From Salinigranum salinum (lineage in GTDB: Archaea; Halobacteriota; Halobacteria; Halobacteriales; Haloferacaceae): a DNA stretch of 64,000 nucleotides. The translations under genes were made by a program, and so were the position numbers. This document shows, piece after piece, positions 26,217 through 34,932 of this stretch. Each line of letters starts with the position of its first letter. Position 1 is the first letter of the stretch. The stretch spans positions 992,001 through 1,056,000 of the forward strand of contig NZ_VTOJ01000001.1 of assembly GCF_009176545.1 (NCBI RefSeq), read 5' to 3'. The notes under the pieces were generated by a model, which had not been told where the DNA came from, made no database searches, and saw nothing but the letters and a program-made list of their open reading frames with translations.

Positions 26217-27578
26217 ATGCCTGACAATTTAGCCGAGTTACTCGACTCAGTCGACAGCACCGTCGAGATGCTCCGGAACACGGACCTCTCGTTCAACCAG
26301 TACGTCTTCCCGGCGGAGTACACCAACTGGATCGAAGAACAGCGGGCCGTCCGTGAGACGTGCGCCGTCGTCGACCAGTCGTTCCACATGGAGCCGTGTT
26401 TCGTCCGTGGTCCCGACGCGGTCGCGTTCCTCGAGCGGATCGCGGTCAACAGTTTCGAGAAAATCCGCACCGAGGAGCCACCACGGGCGATCAATCTCCT
26501 TTTGTGTAATCCGGACGGCTACATAATCGGTGACCAGATCCTGTTCCACCTGGGCGAGAACGACTTCTCCTCCGTCGGGTCGGTCTGGGCGAACAACTGG
26601 ATCCGCTACACCGCCGAGACGATGGACTACGACGTCGAGACGGAGACGCCGTACGGGCCGTACATGGAGGGCGCCACACCACCCAGGTACCGCTTTCAGG
26701 TCCAGGGGCCGGACGCTCTCGACGTGATGGCCGAGGTGGTCGACGGCCCTCTCCCGGACATCCCGTTCTTCGGGATGGATGTCGTCGAGATCGACGGCCA
26801 CGAGGCCTACGCACTGGCCCACGGCATGGCGGCGATGCCGGGGTTGGAGATCTTCGGCCCGTACGAGCACCACGACGCGGTGCTGGACGACATCCTCGCG
26901 GCTGGCGAGGTGTACGACATCCGACAACTGGGGTCGAAAGCGTACAAGACCGGCAAGATCGGCTCCGGATGGCTCGTCGGTCCCGTCCCGGCGATCTACC
27001 ACAGCGAGGAGATGAGGGGGTACCGGGAGTGGCTGGACGCCGACGGCACCGAGGCGCGGTTCTCCATCGGCGGGAGTTTCGTCTCCGACGACATCCGCGA
27101 CTACTACATGACGCCGATGGAGCGCGGCCAGGGTCACCTCGTGCGGTTCGATCACGAGTTCGTCGGCAGGGCGGCGCTCGAGGCAATGATGGACGACCCA
27201 CACAGGGAGCGTGTCACCTTCGTCTGGAACGAGGCGGACGTGATCGACGTCTACGCCTCGCTCTTCCACGACGGCGAGACGAAGAAGCTCATCGACCTCC
27301 CCGACACGGCGAACACGTGGTCGAAAACCCACTACGACAGGGTGGAGAAGGACGGTGAGACCGTTGGGGTGTCGAAGTATCCCGGCTACCTCTACTATGA
27401 GCGCGAGATGCTATCGCTCGGGACCATCGACCCCGAGTACAGCGACCCGGGAACGGAGGTGACGTTCGTCTGGGGGGACGACTCGAACAAACGACGCGTC
27501 GAACGACACGAACCCACCGAGATCAGGGCGACGGTCGGGCCGGCTCCCTACGTCACAGGCGGTCGGGAGTCGATGTAG
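26217..27578 (+). CDS. LigM-like tetrahydrofolate-dependent O-demethylase (aminomethyltransferase family)
   Basis: The protein has 453 residues of GcvT fold. Its pattern follows bacterial LigM (vanillate/3-O-methylgallate O-demethylase, about 470 aa, remembered sequence): TVEMLRN, FQVQGPDALDV, HGMAAMPGLEIFGPYE, GSGWLVGPVPAIY, YREWL, IGGSFVSDDIRDYY, FDHEFVGRAALEAM. Such enzymes move a methyl group from a methyl ether to folate; haloarchaea use folate C1 carriers. It is divergent from a rhamnonate-dehydratase-like gene, so an O-methylated sugar acid or a methoxylated aromatic is a plausible substrate. The start at 26217 is supported by a TATA-like box; an upstream in-frame start is not needed. 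Confidence 0.82.
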   Translation: MPDNLAELLDSVDSTVEMLRNTDLSFNQYVFPAEYTNWIEEQRAVRETCAVVDQSFHMEPCFVRGPDAVAFLERIAVNSFEKIRTEEPPRAINLLLCNPDGYIIGDQILFHLGENDFSSVGSVWANNWIRYTAETMDYDVETETPYGPYMEGATPPRYRFQVQGPDALDVMAEVVDGPLPDIPFFGMDVVEIDGHEAYALAHGMAAMPGLEIFGPYEHHDAVLDDILAAGEVYDIRQLGSKAYKTGKIGSGWLVGPVPAIYHSEEMRGYREWLDADGTEARFSIGGSFVSDDIRDYYMTPMERGQGHLVRFDHEFVGRAALEAMMDDPHRERVTFVWNEADVIDVYASLFHDGETKKLIDLPDTANTWSKTHYDRVEKDGETVGVSKYPGYLYYEREMLSLGTIDPEYSDPGTEVTFVWGDDSNKRRVERHEPTEIRATVGPAPYVTGGRESM

Positions 27579-27813
27579 CGGAGTCCACGTCCCCGGCTCC
27601 GGACCGGGCCCCGGACGCCCGACTGCGGAGTCTCGACCCCCAGCACCAGACACACGAGAGCTGACTCTCGGTAGCGAGTGCCTCACTGACTCCCGGCCCG
27701 GCACAAACTGTTAACACGACCCCGTGACAACCGAGTTCCGTGACGTTCGCATCGGCCCCACACACTGACCGCTGTCCGCTGACCCGTACTGGCTCCGGCG
27801 CGGTGCGGCGCAC

Positions 27814-27818
27814 GGAGG
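27814..27818 (+). promoter_or_regulatory. Shine-Dalgarno GGAGG deciding the GTG start
   Basis: GGAGG is followed 7 nt later by GTG 27826. It supports a leadered message, probably an internal cistron, and a GTG start for the AroD-like gene. Confidence 0.55.
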
Positions 27819-27825
27819 CCTAACC

Positions 27826-28701
27826 GTGCGTCTCTCCGACCTCGAACAACCGTTCATCGTCACCAGTCTCGCCGAGACGACCATCGAGGAGACGGTCGCG
27901 ACGATCAAACAGGCGGAGTACGACGGCGCCCGGGCGTTCGAGGTACACCTGCCACTGGTCTCGTTTCCCGACCGCGAGGACGTCGAGCGGCTCACCACGT
28001 CGACGGCCGCTCCGATGTACGCGACGTGTCGCCGCGAGCACTTCTACGACCTGCTCGGTGCCGACGTGCCGGTCGAGTTGACCGACGACCAGCGCACCGA
28101 GGCGCTCGTCGACGCGGTCGAGGCCGGCTTCGACGGGGCCGACTTCGAGCTCGACACGTTCGACCCCACGGGCGGGCCCGAGGCGTTCACCGAGGCGGCC
28201 ATCACCGCCCACGCCGCCGACCCCGACGCCGAACCCGCCCAGATCACGGACGACGCGGACGCGGTCGCCCGACAACGAGAGGTCGTCGACCGCGTCCACG
28301 ACGCTGGCGGTGACGTGATGCTCTCGGCGCACACGTACACACACCTCACTCCCGAGGACGCGCTGGGCATCGCCGAACGGGCGACGGACCGCGGCGCCGA
28401 CTTCGCGAAGATTGTGGGTGTCGACCGCGACATGGACGAGGCACTGGAGACGCTCCGGGCGCACCTCCGCCTGAACGAGGCCGACGTCGTCCCGTACGGC
28501 CTGATGGCCATCGGCGACCCCTCGCGCATCGTCCGGCCGATCGCTCCCATGTTCGGGTCGGCCTGGGTGTTCGCCCAGCCGGAGTTGACTCCCGGTGGGT
28601 TCCACTCGTGGCCGCTCGTGGAGAACGCCCGCGAGGTCCTCAGACGGGTCGACTGGCGGACCGCCTACACCCCCCACGAATCGGGGACCCGTCGCCCGTG
28701 A
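27826..28701 (+). CDS. Divergent class I 3-dehydroquinate dehydratase-like protein
   Basis: The protein has 291 residues in an AroD type I barrel. The Schiff-base Lys195 (FAKIVG) and catalytic His169 (SAHTYTHLTP) are present. However, the substrate-binding E-x-R of true enzymes reads Glu39-x-His41 (FEVHL), and the EGG loop after TCRR is EHFYD. A changed substrate is likely, so I do not call it aroD. The start is GTG 27826, preceded by a clear Shine-Dalgarno GGAGG (27814-27818), unlike the leaderless neighbours. It lies downstream of the LigM-like gene within a catabolic island. Confidence 0.75.
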   Translation: MRLSDLEQPFIVTSLAETTIEETVATIKQAEYDGARAFEVHLPLVSFPDREDVERLTTSTAAPMYATCRREHFYDLLGADVPVELTDDQRTEALVDAVEAGFDGADFELDTFDPTGGPEAFTEAAITAHAADPDAEPAQITDDADAVARQREVVDRVHDAGGDVMLSAHTYTHLTPEDALGIAERATDRGADFAKIVGVDRDMDEALETLRAHLRLNEADVVPYGLMAIGDPSRIVRPIAPMFGSAWVFAQPELTPGGFHSWPLVENAREVLRRVDWRTAYTPHESGTRRP

Positions 28702-28888
28702 CCGATCGCTCCCGGCAGTAGTCCGTCGCGTCGTCGTCCGTGGCACACCGTGGGTGCCGGCGGTTTCAGAGGCCCACAGACGCCCGGCCTCGTAGGGCGG
28801 GCCGAGGCGGACTCGTCTCGTTCGCCGGCCACGCGTATACGATCGTTCGCCGACCGGTCCGAGGACCACTGAGACCGACCTGTGCGTC

Positions 28889-29770
28889 TCAGAGACCGAC
28901 CAGATCCCTGAACGCGTCCCCGGTGAGGTACCGCCGGTCGCGGTCCGAGAGAAACGGAACCTCGTCGAGCCACGACAGCGTCTCCTCGTAGGTCATCCCG
29001 CCGAACTCGGGGTGGCTGACGTTGGGGAAGTCGGACCCCCAGACGACGCGCTCGGCGCCGAACGTCTCGAGGAGCCACTGCAGGTGGTCGAACGTGTCCG
29101 CGTAGGGGTACTCCTCGTTGGAAGTGTGGGCCACCTCCGAGATCTTGACCGCGACGCGGTCGTGTTCGGCGAGCGGCTCGAACCCTGGGTAGCTGTCGGC
29201 GGGGTCGTCCGCGGCGTCGGCGTGGGCGTAGTGGTCGAACGCGTAGGCCAGGTCGGGGTACGCCTCGACGAGTTCCAGCGCCTGGTCGAGCTGGCTCGTG
29301 TGAGCCATGATCTGGACGAGGGCGTCGGTCTCGCGTGCGGCGTCCCAGAAATCGGTCTCGTCGATCGCGTCCCGCAGCCACGTCTGCTCGTAGTCGAACC
29401 GCTCCCACATCTCGTCGTAGGGACAGACCGCCCCCAGCCGGAAGCCCAGCATCCGGTCGTGGGACATGAGCTCGCGGAGCGTCTCGTCGGCGTCGTCGAC
29501 GAACTGGTCGAGCATCGAGACGGCGTAGAGCCGCTCGTTCTCCTCGGCCGCCTTCACCGTGTACCAGTTGTCCGTCCAGTCGGTGATGGGGTAGCCGACG
29601 ACGACACCTTCGTCGATGCCCGCCTCGTCCATGTCGGCCAGCAGTTTGTCGGCCGTGTAGACGATGTCAGTCGAAAAGTGACTGGCGAAGTTCTCGACGA
29701 GGGGGCCGTTCGTCCACGGGTGGTCGGGCGTCGGCGGTCCCCAGGCGTGGGTGTGCGTATCGAGTACCAT
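28889..29770 (-). CDS. Amidohydrolase-superfamily lactonase-like protein (copy 2 of 3)
   Basis: The protein has 293 residues. The metal motif is HTH in VLDTHTHAWGPP, with AFDHYAHAD, VKISEVAH and WGSDFPN. It is a close paralogue of the genes at 19271 and 36321, sharing the opening and TDFWDAARETDALVQ (with 36321). It probably hydrolyses a sugar or aromatic lactone. The start is ATG 29770; a GTG three codons upstream is possible. It is convergent with the AroD-like gene and divergent from the enolase at 30079. Confidence 0.85.
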   Translation of the reverse strand: MVLDTHTHAWGPPTPDHPWTNGPLVENFASHFSTDIVYTADKLLADMDEAGIDEGVVVGYPITDWTDNWYTVKAAEENERLYAVSMLDQFVDDADETLRELMSHDRMLGFRLGAVCPYDEMWERFDYEQTWLRDAIDETDFWDAARETDALVQIMAHTSQLDQALELVEAYPDLAYAFDHYAHADAADDPADSYPGFEPLAEHDRVAVKISEVAHTSNEEYPYADTFDHLQWLLETFGAERVVWGSDFPNVSHPEFGGMTYEETLSWLDEVPFLSDRDRRYLTGDAFRDLVGL

Positions 29771-30078
29771 CGGTGACACTCTCGACTGGCTGGCTCTTCA
29801 ATCTTTGTTCGGTGACGGCGTTCGGCTGTCGGACAGCTACGACGAGACGCGCGTGCCCGCGGACGGAGACTGGGACGGGTCGTCGCGAGCGCACATCGGG
29901 ATGTACCCCGGCGAGTACCACGACCCCCTGTTCACTGCGCACGTCTAGGCCCTGGCGGACGGCACCGGCCGCTCCACTCGTCAGTCCACGACGCGGGTAC
30001 CATTTATGCACTCGGTGGTCGAACCACTACCACCGCTCTGTCACGGCATCGTGACGGGCAGGGAATCTGGAGCACATC
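29771..30078. other. Intergenic region with possible coding remnant
   Basis: This region of 308 bp lies between divergent genes. A plus-strand frame closing at 29948 looks protein-like in its last 45 codons (VRLSDSYDETRVP, HIGMYPGEYHDPLF) but has no good start and overlaps the amidohydrolase promoter. It may be a relic or chance. A TATA-like CATTTATGC near 30002 and GGAG at 30072-30075 serve the enolase at 30079. Confidence 0.35.
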
Positions 30079-31254
30079 ATGAAAATCGAAGAAGTAGAGA
30101 TCCACGAGTTCACGTACGAGATCGAAGACGTCAGCCCGCGACCCGACGGAGAGATCGTCTACGTCCCGGGTGGGCGAATCGAGCCGCCGGGCTACGTGTT
30201 GACCGTCCGGTCTGACACCGGCCTCGAGGGCCACTACCGCGCACACATGTGGACCGCTGTCGGCGTCGCGCAGATCAAAGCGGTCGCCGCACACTTCCTC
30301 GTCGGCCGCGACCCACTCCAGCGGCAGGCAATCTGGAACGACCTCCGCCGGCAGTTGCGTCACACCGACCACAACGCGCTCGGCGCGATCGACAACGCGT
30401 TGTGGGACCTGGCCGGCAAGCACTACGACGAAAGCGTCTCGACGCTCCTCGGCGGACGGGTCCGCGACCGCGTCCCTGCGTACGCGTCGACGCTCTCCGG
30501 CAACCCCGAGCGTGACACGCCCGCGCGATACGCCGACTTCGCCGAGGAGTGTCTCGACCGGGGGTATCCGGCATTCAAGATCCACCCCCATGGGGAGCCG
30601 GCGGCGGACATCGAGATCTGCCGGGCCGTTGCCGACCGCGTCGGCGACGAGATGGAGCTCATGCTCGACCCCTCGAGCTGTTACGGCAGTTTCCACGATG
30701 CCGTTCGCGTCGGGAAAGTCCTCGACGAACTGGGGTTCCTCTGGTACGAGGACCCGCTGCGGGACACCGGAGACAGCATCTACGCGATGCGCCGACTCGC
30801 TGACGAGATCGAGACGCCCATCCTCGGCATCGAGCAGTCACGCACAGAACCGTTCGGTGCGTTCAACCACCTCGTGAACGACGCGCTCGAGATGGTCCGC
30901 GTCGACGCCCACCTCGGCGGCGGCCTGACGAGCGCACAGAAGATCTGTCACACGGTCGAGACCGCGGGGATGGACGTCGAACCGCACGTCGGTGGACCGG
31001 AGCACCTCCAGTTGGCCTCGACACTGCGGAACGCCCACTACTTCGAGCACGGACTCCTCCATCCGGAGGTCGGCTTCGAGTGGTACAACGACCAGGGGTA
31101 CGTCGGCTCGGTCGAATCCGTCGGCTCCGACGGCTGCGTTCCGGTGCCCGACGGCCCGGGGATGGGCGTGGAAATCGACTGGGACTTCGTCGAAGAACGC
31201 GGAACGGGCCACACGCTGATCGACGGGTCGAGCACGACCGACAGCTTCCCCTGA
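30079..31254 (+). CDS. Mandelate racemase/muconate lactonizing enzyme family acid-sugar dehydratase
   Basis: The protein has 391 residues. Enolase-superfamily MR-subgroup residues are Lys167-x-His169 (FKIHPHG), metal ligands Asp197, Glu224 (WYEDPL) and Glu252 (GIEQS), and the Asp276/His303 dyad (RVDAHLGGG, EPHVGG). It should abstract the proton alpha to a carboxylate and eliminate water, giving a 2-keto-3-deoxy acid. KxH in place of KxK marks specific acid-sugar dehydratase subfamilies. It is not RhmD-type, unlike its two relatives here. The substrate is unknown; context favours a hexonate or a 6-deoxyhexonate. Confidence 0.86.
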   Translation: MKIEEVEIHEFTYEIEDVSPRPDGEIVYVPGGRIEPPGYVLTVRSDTGLEGHYRAHMWTAVGVAQIKAVAAHFLVGRDPLQRQAIWNDLRRQLRHTDHNALGAIDNALWDLAGKHYDESVSTLLGGRVRDRVPAYASTLSGNPERDTPARYADFAEECLDRGYPAFKIHPHGEPAADIEICRAVADRVGDEMELMLDPSSCYGSFHDAVRVGKVLDELGFLWYEDPLRDTGDSIYAMRRLADEIETPILGIEQSRTEPFGAFNHLVNDALEMVRVDAHLGGGLTSAQKICHTVETAGMDVEPHVGGPEHLQLASTLRNAHYFEHGLLHPEVGFEWYNDQGYVGSVESVGSDGCVPVPDGPGMGVEIDWDFVEERGTGHTLIDGSSTTDSFP

Positions 31255-31338
31255 GCGGGAGACAGAGATAGCCGGTCTCTCCGGCCTCACCGTCCTCACG
31301 TCCTCTGTCGCCCTCCTCACGTCTTTGTTCTTCGGCCG

Positions 31339-32127
31339 TCACATCTTCGTGTAGCCCCCGTCGACGTTGATCGCCTCGCCGGTGATCCACTCGCCCTCGT
31401 CGGAGAGCAACAGCGTCGCGACGTGTCCGATCTCGCGTGGCTGGCCCATGCGGTCGAGCACGTGCAGGTCGAGCGCGTCTTCGAGGAGGTCCTCCTCTGC
31501 GACCCCGGCGCGTTCGGCGTTCTCCTCGAGCCACTGCTGGACCATCGGTGTGTCGACGGTGCCGGGGTTGATGCAGTTCGCTGTAATCCCGTGTTCGCCC
31601 AGTTCCTTCGCGAGCACGATGGTGAAGCCGACGACGCCGGCCTTCGTCGTCGCGTAGACCCCCTGTCCCGGGAACGGCCGTGTCGCCCCCGTGGAGGCGA
31701 TGTTGACGATACTCCCCTCGATCCCCGCCTCGACCATGTGAGAGCCCACCTCACGACAGCAGAAGAACACGCCCTTTGCGTTGACCGCCATGTGGGCGTC
31801 CCACTCCTCCTCGGAGAGTTCGAGGATCGGGATCGACCGCTGGATCCCGGCGTTGTTGACGAGTCCGTGGATCGGCCCGAGCCCGTCGATCGCGCGCTCG
31901 ACGCCCGCGGCGACATCGTCGCCGTCGCTCACGTCAACCTCGACTACCTGCGCGGTGCTGCCGTGGTCCTCGACGAGCGCGGCCGTCTCGGCTGCGGTCT
32001 CCGTGTCGACATCGAAGACTGTGACGTCGGCACCCGCCTCCGCGACTCGTGTTGCGATCCCGCGACCGATTCCCTGTGCTCCGCCGGTCACGACGACGTG
32101 CCGGTCCTGGAGTCTGTCGTCTCGCAT
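31339..32127 (-). CDS. SDR family oxidoreductase (copy 3)
   Basis: The protein has 262 residues. TGGAQGIGRG is near residues 14-23, then GLVNNAG, IVNIASTGA with an intact YATTK, and the C-terminal GEAINVDGGYTKM. It is a classical NAD(P) dehydrogenase, 130 bp downstream of the RhmD-like gene at 32258 on the same strand, in a run with rhamnose mutarotase. L-Rhamnose (or fucose) 1-dehydrogenase, or a 2-keto-3-deoxy-L-rhamnonate dehydrogenase, would both fit. The sequence alone does not decide. Confidence 0.9.
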   Translation of the reverse strand: MRDDRLQDRHVVVTGGAQGIGRGIATRVAEAGADVTVFDVDTETAAETAALVEDHGSTAQVVEVDVSDGDDVAAGVERAIDGLGPIHGLVNNAGIQRSIPILELSEEEWDAHMAVNAKGVFFCCREVGSHMVEAGIEGSIVNIASTGATRPFPGQGVYATTKAGVVGFTIVLAKELGEHGITANCINPGTVDTPMVQQWLEENAERAGVAEEDLLEDALDLHVLDRMGQPREIGHVATLLLSDEGEWITGEAINVDGGYTKM

Positions 32128-32257
32128 GAGAGGTCGCTGAACCGTTCTGCAGCGACGTGCATAATTGTTGCTGTGGTTTCACTGAGCCTGGCCGGGGTGT
32201 CGACGGTTTCCATCGCGGACTCGGCTCTCGCCCCCGCCCTCGACGACAACCGTTCGG

Positions 32258-33430
32258 TCAGGCCTCGTCCAGCGGAACGACGGTGACGCGGTCCAGTTCG
32301 ACGCCGAAGCCAGGGTCGTCGTTTAAGTGGATGACGCCGTCCTCGGGGAGGGGTTCACCGTCGATGACGGGGATGTTCGGTTCGACACCGGTGTGGTAGC
32401 CGCCCATGTACTCGCCGAACGGCGACTCCGCACAGGAGGCGATGAAGTGGCAGGTGTACGGCGTCGTGTAGTGCGGGATCACCGGCAGGCCGTTCGGTTT
32501 CGCCATCGCGGCGATCCGCTTCGTCTCCGTCAGCCCGCCGGTCCAGGAGACGTCCGGCTGGATGACGTCGCCGGCGTCGTTCTCGATGAGGTCGTGGAAG
32601 GCCTTGTGGCCCCATTCAAGGTTGCCGACGGCGAGCTGGATCGGCTTAATCGACCGACGGATGTCGCGGTACTGGTCGGTCGTGTGTCCGGGCAGGAGCG
32701 GGTCCTCGATCCACTTCACGCCGTACCCCGCCAGGCGATCGGCCACGCGAACGGTGAACTCGCGATCCCAGGCCATGTACGCCTCGATCATCACCTCCGC
32801 CTCCTCGCCGAAGACCTCTCGGGCGTCGCGGACCATCTCTTCGACGGCGTCGATCCCGGCGCGGCCGTCCGACGGTCCGTGATGGACGGGCAGTTTCACG
32901 CCGAGGAAGCCCTCGTCACCGAAGTGCTCCATCACCTCTGGGTACGCCGTGACGTAGCACTCGATCTCGTCGCGGACCTGCCCTCCGAGCAGGTTGTACA
33001 CCGGCTGGCCAGTGATGTTTCCGAGCAGGTCCCACATCGCGAGTTCCACGCCGGCCATCGCGTTGTGAGTGAGAAACCCCTGCCCCGTCGGCAACTGGGC
33101 GCGGTACATCTGCTCCCAGACCCTGTTGATCTCCCACGGGTCGGCACCCTCGACGAACCGCCGGTAGTGGCGGTCGACGAGCCGTGCTGCGTGTTCGCCG
33201 CCGCTCTCGTTGACCGCGAACCCGGTCGCGCCGTCCGCGGTCTCGAGCTCGACGACGAACCGCTCGTAGCCGCCGCCACCGCTCATCCAGTCCCCGTCGC
33301 GGTACTCGGGGAACATCGTCATCTGGTCCTGCTGTGGCGGGTATTTCGAGGACGACCGGGAGACGTTCGACGACTCGATCTGGCCCTCGTCGGAGTCCTG
33401 CAAGTACAGACGGACCTCGCTGATTGTCAT
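32258..33430 (-). CDS. Enolase-superfamily acid-sugar dehydratase, L-rhamnonate dehydratase-like (copy 2)
   Basis: The protein has 390 residues and is paralogous to 24790-25983 throughout. Shared features are HYRRFVEGADP, WEQMYRAQLP, MIEAYMAWDRE, KWIEDPLLPG, IQPDVSWTGGLTE and DDPGFGVELD. Here the Asp preceding the catalytic region is conserved (QPD) and the His lies in PHYTTPY. It is 115 bp downstream of the L-rhamnose mutarotase gene, which makes L-rhamnonate or a related 6-deoxyaldonate the best guess. The two copies differ around the active site (PHGASVY against PHYTTPY), suggesting different substrates. Confidence 0.86.
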   Translation of the reverse strand: MTISEVRLYLQDSDEGQIESSNVSRSSSKYPPQQDQMTMFPEYRDGDWMSGGGGYERFVVELETADGATGFAVNESGGEHAARLVDRHYRRFVEGADPWEINRVWEQMYRAQLPTGQGFLTHNAMAGVELAMWDLLGNITGQPVYNLLGGQVRDEIECYVTAYPEVMEHFGDEGFLGVKLPVHHGPSDGRAGIDAVEEMVRDAREVFGEEAEVMIEAYMAWDREFTVRVADRLAGYGVKWIEDPLLPGHTTDQYRDIRRSIKPIQLAVGNLEWGHKAFHDLIENDAGDVIQPDVSWTGGLTETKRIAAMAKPNGLPVIPHYTTPYTCHFIASCAESPFGEYMGGYHTGVEPNIPVIDGEPLPEDGVIHLNDDPGFGVELDRVTVVPLDEA

Positions 33431-33545
33431 GCGCTAGTCATTTATCGGTTCGGCGCATCAACGCGCGCGAACCGGAGAATGTTGCCCTGATCCGTCGGGA
33501 CAGCGAGTCCCCGACCGTCGCGTCCGGCTGGACGCCGCCGAGCGG

Positions 33546-33848
33546 TCAGATCATCCGGTAGACCTCGTCCATCCAGATGTCGTCGGCGTCCTCGAGAATC
33601 GGAGCCATCACCTCGGCCCATTCGGCCTGTGCCTCGCTGTTTGCCATCACGTGCTCGATGACGGCAGGGTCCTCGACCTCCATGTAGCCGAAGACGTGGC
33701 CGTCCTTCTCGAAGACGCTGTAGGTCTCGAGGCCGGCCTCGGAGTCGAGGTACGCCGACTCCAGCGCCTCGGGGACGGTCTCGTGTTTCTCGCGGTACTC
33801 CTCGCGCTTGCCCTCCCTAATCCGGAGGTGGAATGCAATTCGTTCCAT
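33546..33848 (-). CDS. rhaM: L-rhamnose mutarotase
   Basis: The protein has 100 residues, the usual length of the RhaM family (E. coli RhaM is 104). Tyr18 and His22, the anomer-exchange residues of E. coli RhaM, are at the same positions here (EEYREKHETV). The C-terminal half includes FGYMEVED and IWMDEVYRMI. The enzyme interconverts alpha and beta anomers of L-rhamnose (relatives act on fucose). It lies 58 bp after the LLM oxidoreductase and before the RhmD-like dehydratase. It is the strongest clue to the sugar handled by this operon. Confidence 0.88.
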   Translation of the reverse strand: MERIAFHLRIREGKREEYREKHETVPEALESAYLDSEAGLETYSVFEKDGHVFGYMEVEDPAVIEHVMANSEAQAEWAEVMAPILEDADDIWMDEVYRMI

Positions 33849-33906
33849 GGGTTTGGTGTCGTGGTCTGTGGGTCGGTCGTGTGTGGATTGGTCGGCCGTC
33901 GGGCGG

Positions 33907-34932
33907 TCACCGGAACTCGCTCATCACCTCGTCGGCGAACAGCTCCATCATTTCCAGCTCCGGGAAGTCGAGGAACCAGAACTGGAACTTCGTGACGCCC
34001 GTCTCGATACGCGCTTCGATCGCCGCGGCACACTCCGCTGGTTCGCCCATGATGAAGTAGTCATCGGCGTTCTCGCGGGTGATGTCCGGCTGGTCCGTGT
34101 ACTCCTCCTCGAACTGGATGGGCGTCATCAGGTCGACGAGTCGCTCGTACTCCGCCTCGTCGCGCGTACAGATGACGTGGCCGTCCCAGGAGTACTCGAT
34201 CTCCTCGGGGTCGCGTCCGACCGTCTCGCAGTGGTCCTCGATGACGCCGATCAGGTGCCGCAGCGTCTCCACGTCGCCGTTGAACACGTCGGTGTTCCAG
34301 CAGTCGGCGAGCTTCGCGACGAGTTTCAGCGTCACTTGCTCGCCCGTCCCGCCGACGAGGATCGGCGGGTGGGGGTCCTGGATGGGTTTCGGCGCGCAGT
34401 ACGCGTCCGTGACCGTGTAGTGGTCGCCGTCGAAGCTCGGCGCCTCTTCGGTCCACATCTGCTTGATGATGCGGATGCCCTCGTCGAGACGCATCAACCG
34501 CTCGAAGCCGTCGCGGAACTCCCAGCCGTACGCCTCGTACTCCGGCTCGTGCCAGCCCGCACCCATCCCGAGTTCGAGTCGACCACCCGAGAGCACGTCG
34601 AGCGTCGCCCCCATCTGAGCGACCAGCGCCGGGTTGCGGTAGTCGTTACACAGGACGAGCGAGCCGATGTTGACGTCCTCGGTGATGCCGGCGATGTAGC
34701 TCAACAGCGTCCACGCCTCGTACTCGGCGTGGTCGCGGCCCAGCAGGTGGTGGTCGGGCGCCCAGACGGCGTCGAACCCCAGCTCTTCGGCTTTCGCGAC
34801 GCCGCGTCTGGTCTGCTCCCACTCGAGCGCGTCGTAGCTCGGCGTGTCCCTGTGGACCGGCTCGCTACTGCCCTCGTCGGGCGCTCCGGCGAACACCGGG
34901 ACGTTGTACTCGAAGCTGATCTCACGGCTCAT
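33907..34932 (-). CDS. LLM class flavin-dependent oxidoreductase
   Basis: A luciferase-like TIM-barrel protein of 341 residues. Markers are GFDAVWAPDHHLLG, GSLVLCNDYRNPALVAQMGATLDVLSGGRLELGMGAG (non-prolyl cis region) and PPILVGGTGEQ. Members use F420 or FMN; haloarchaea make F420, so an F420-dependent sugar or alcohol dehydrogenase is possible, a monooxygenase less so. The ATG at 34932 overlaps the stop of a 53-codon gene (ATGA). It leads a same-strand run with RhaM, RhmD-like and SDR genes. The substrate is not known. Confidence 0.87.
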   Translation of the reverse strand: MSREISFEYNVPVFAGAPDEGSSEPVHRDTPSYDALEWEQTRRGVAKAEELGFDAVWAPDHHLLGRDHAEYEAWTLLSYIAGITEDVNIGSLVLCNDYRNPALVAQMGATLDVLSGGRLELGMGAGWHEPEYEAYGWEFRDGFERLMRLDEGIRIIKQMWTEEAPSFDGDHYTVTDAYCAPKPIQDPHPPILVGGTGEQVTLKLVAKLADCWNTDVFNGDVETLRHLIGVIEDHCETVGRDPEEIEYSWDGHVICTRDEAEYERLVDLMTPIQFEEEYTDQPDITRENADDYFIMGEPAECAAAIEARIETGVTKFQFWFLDFPELEMMELFADEVMSEFR

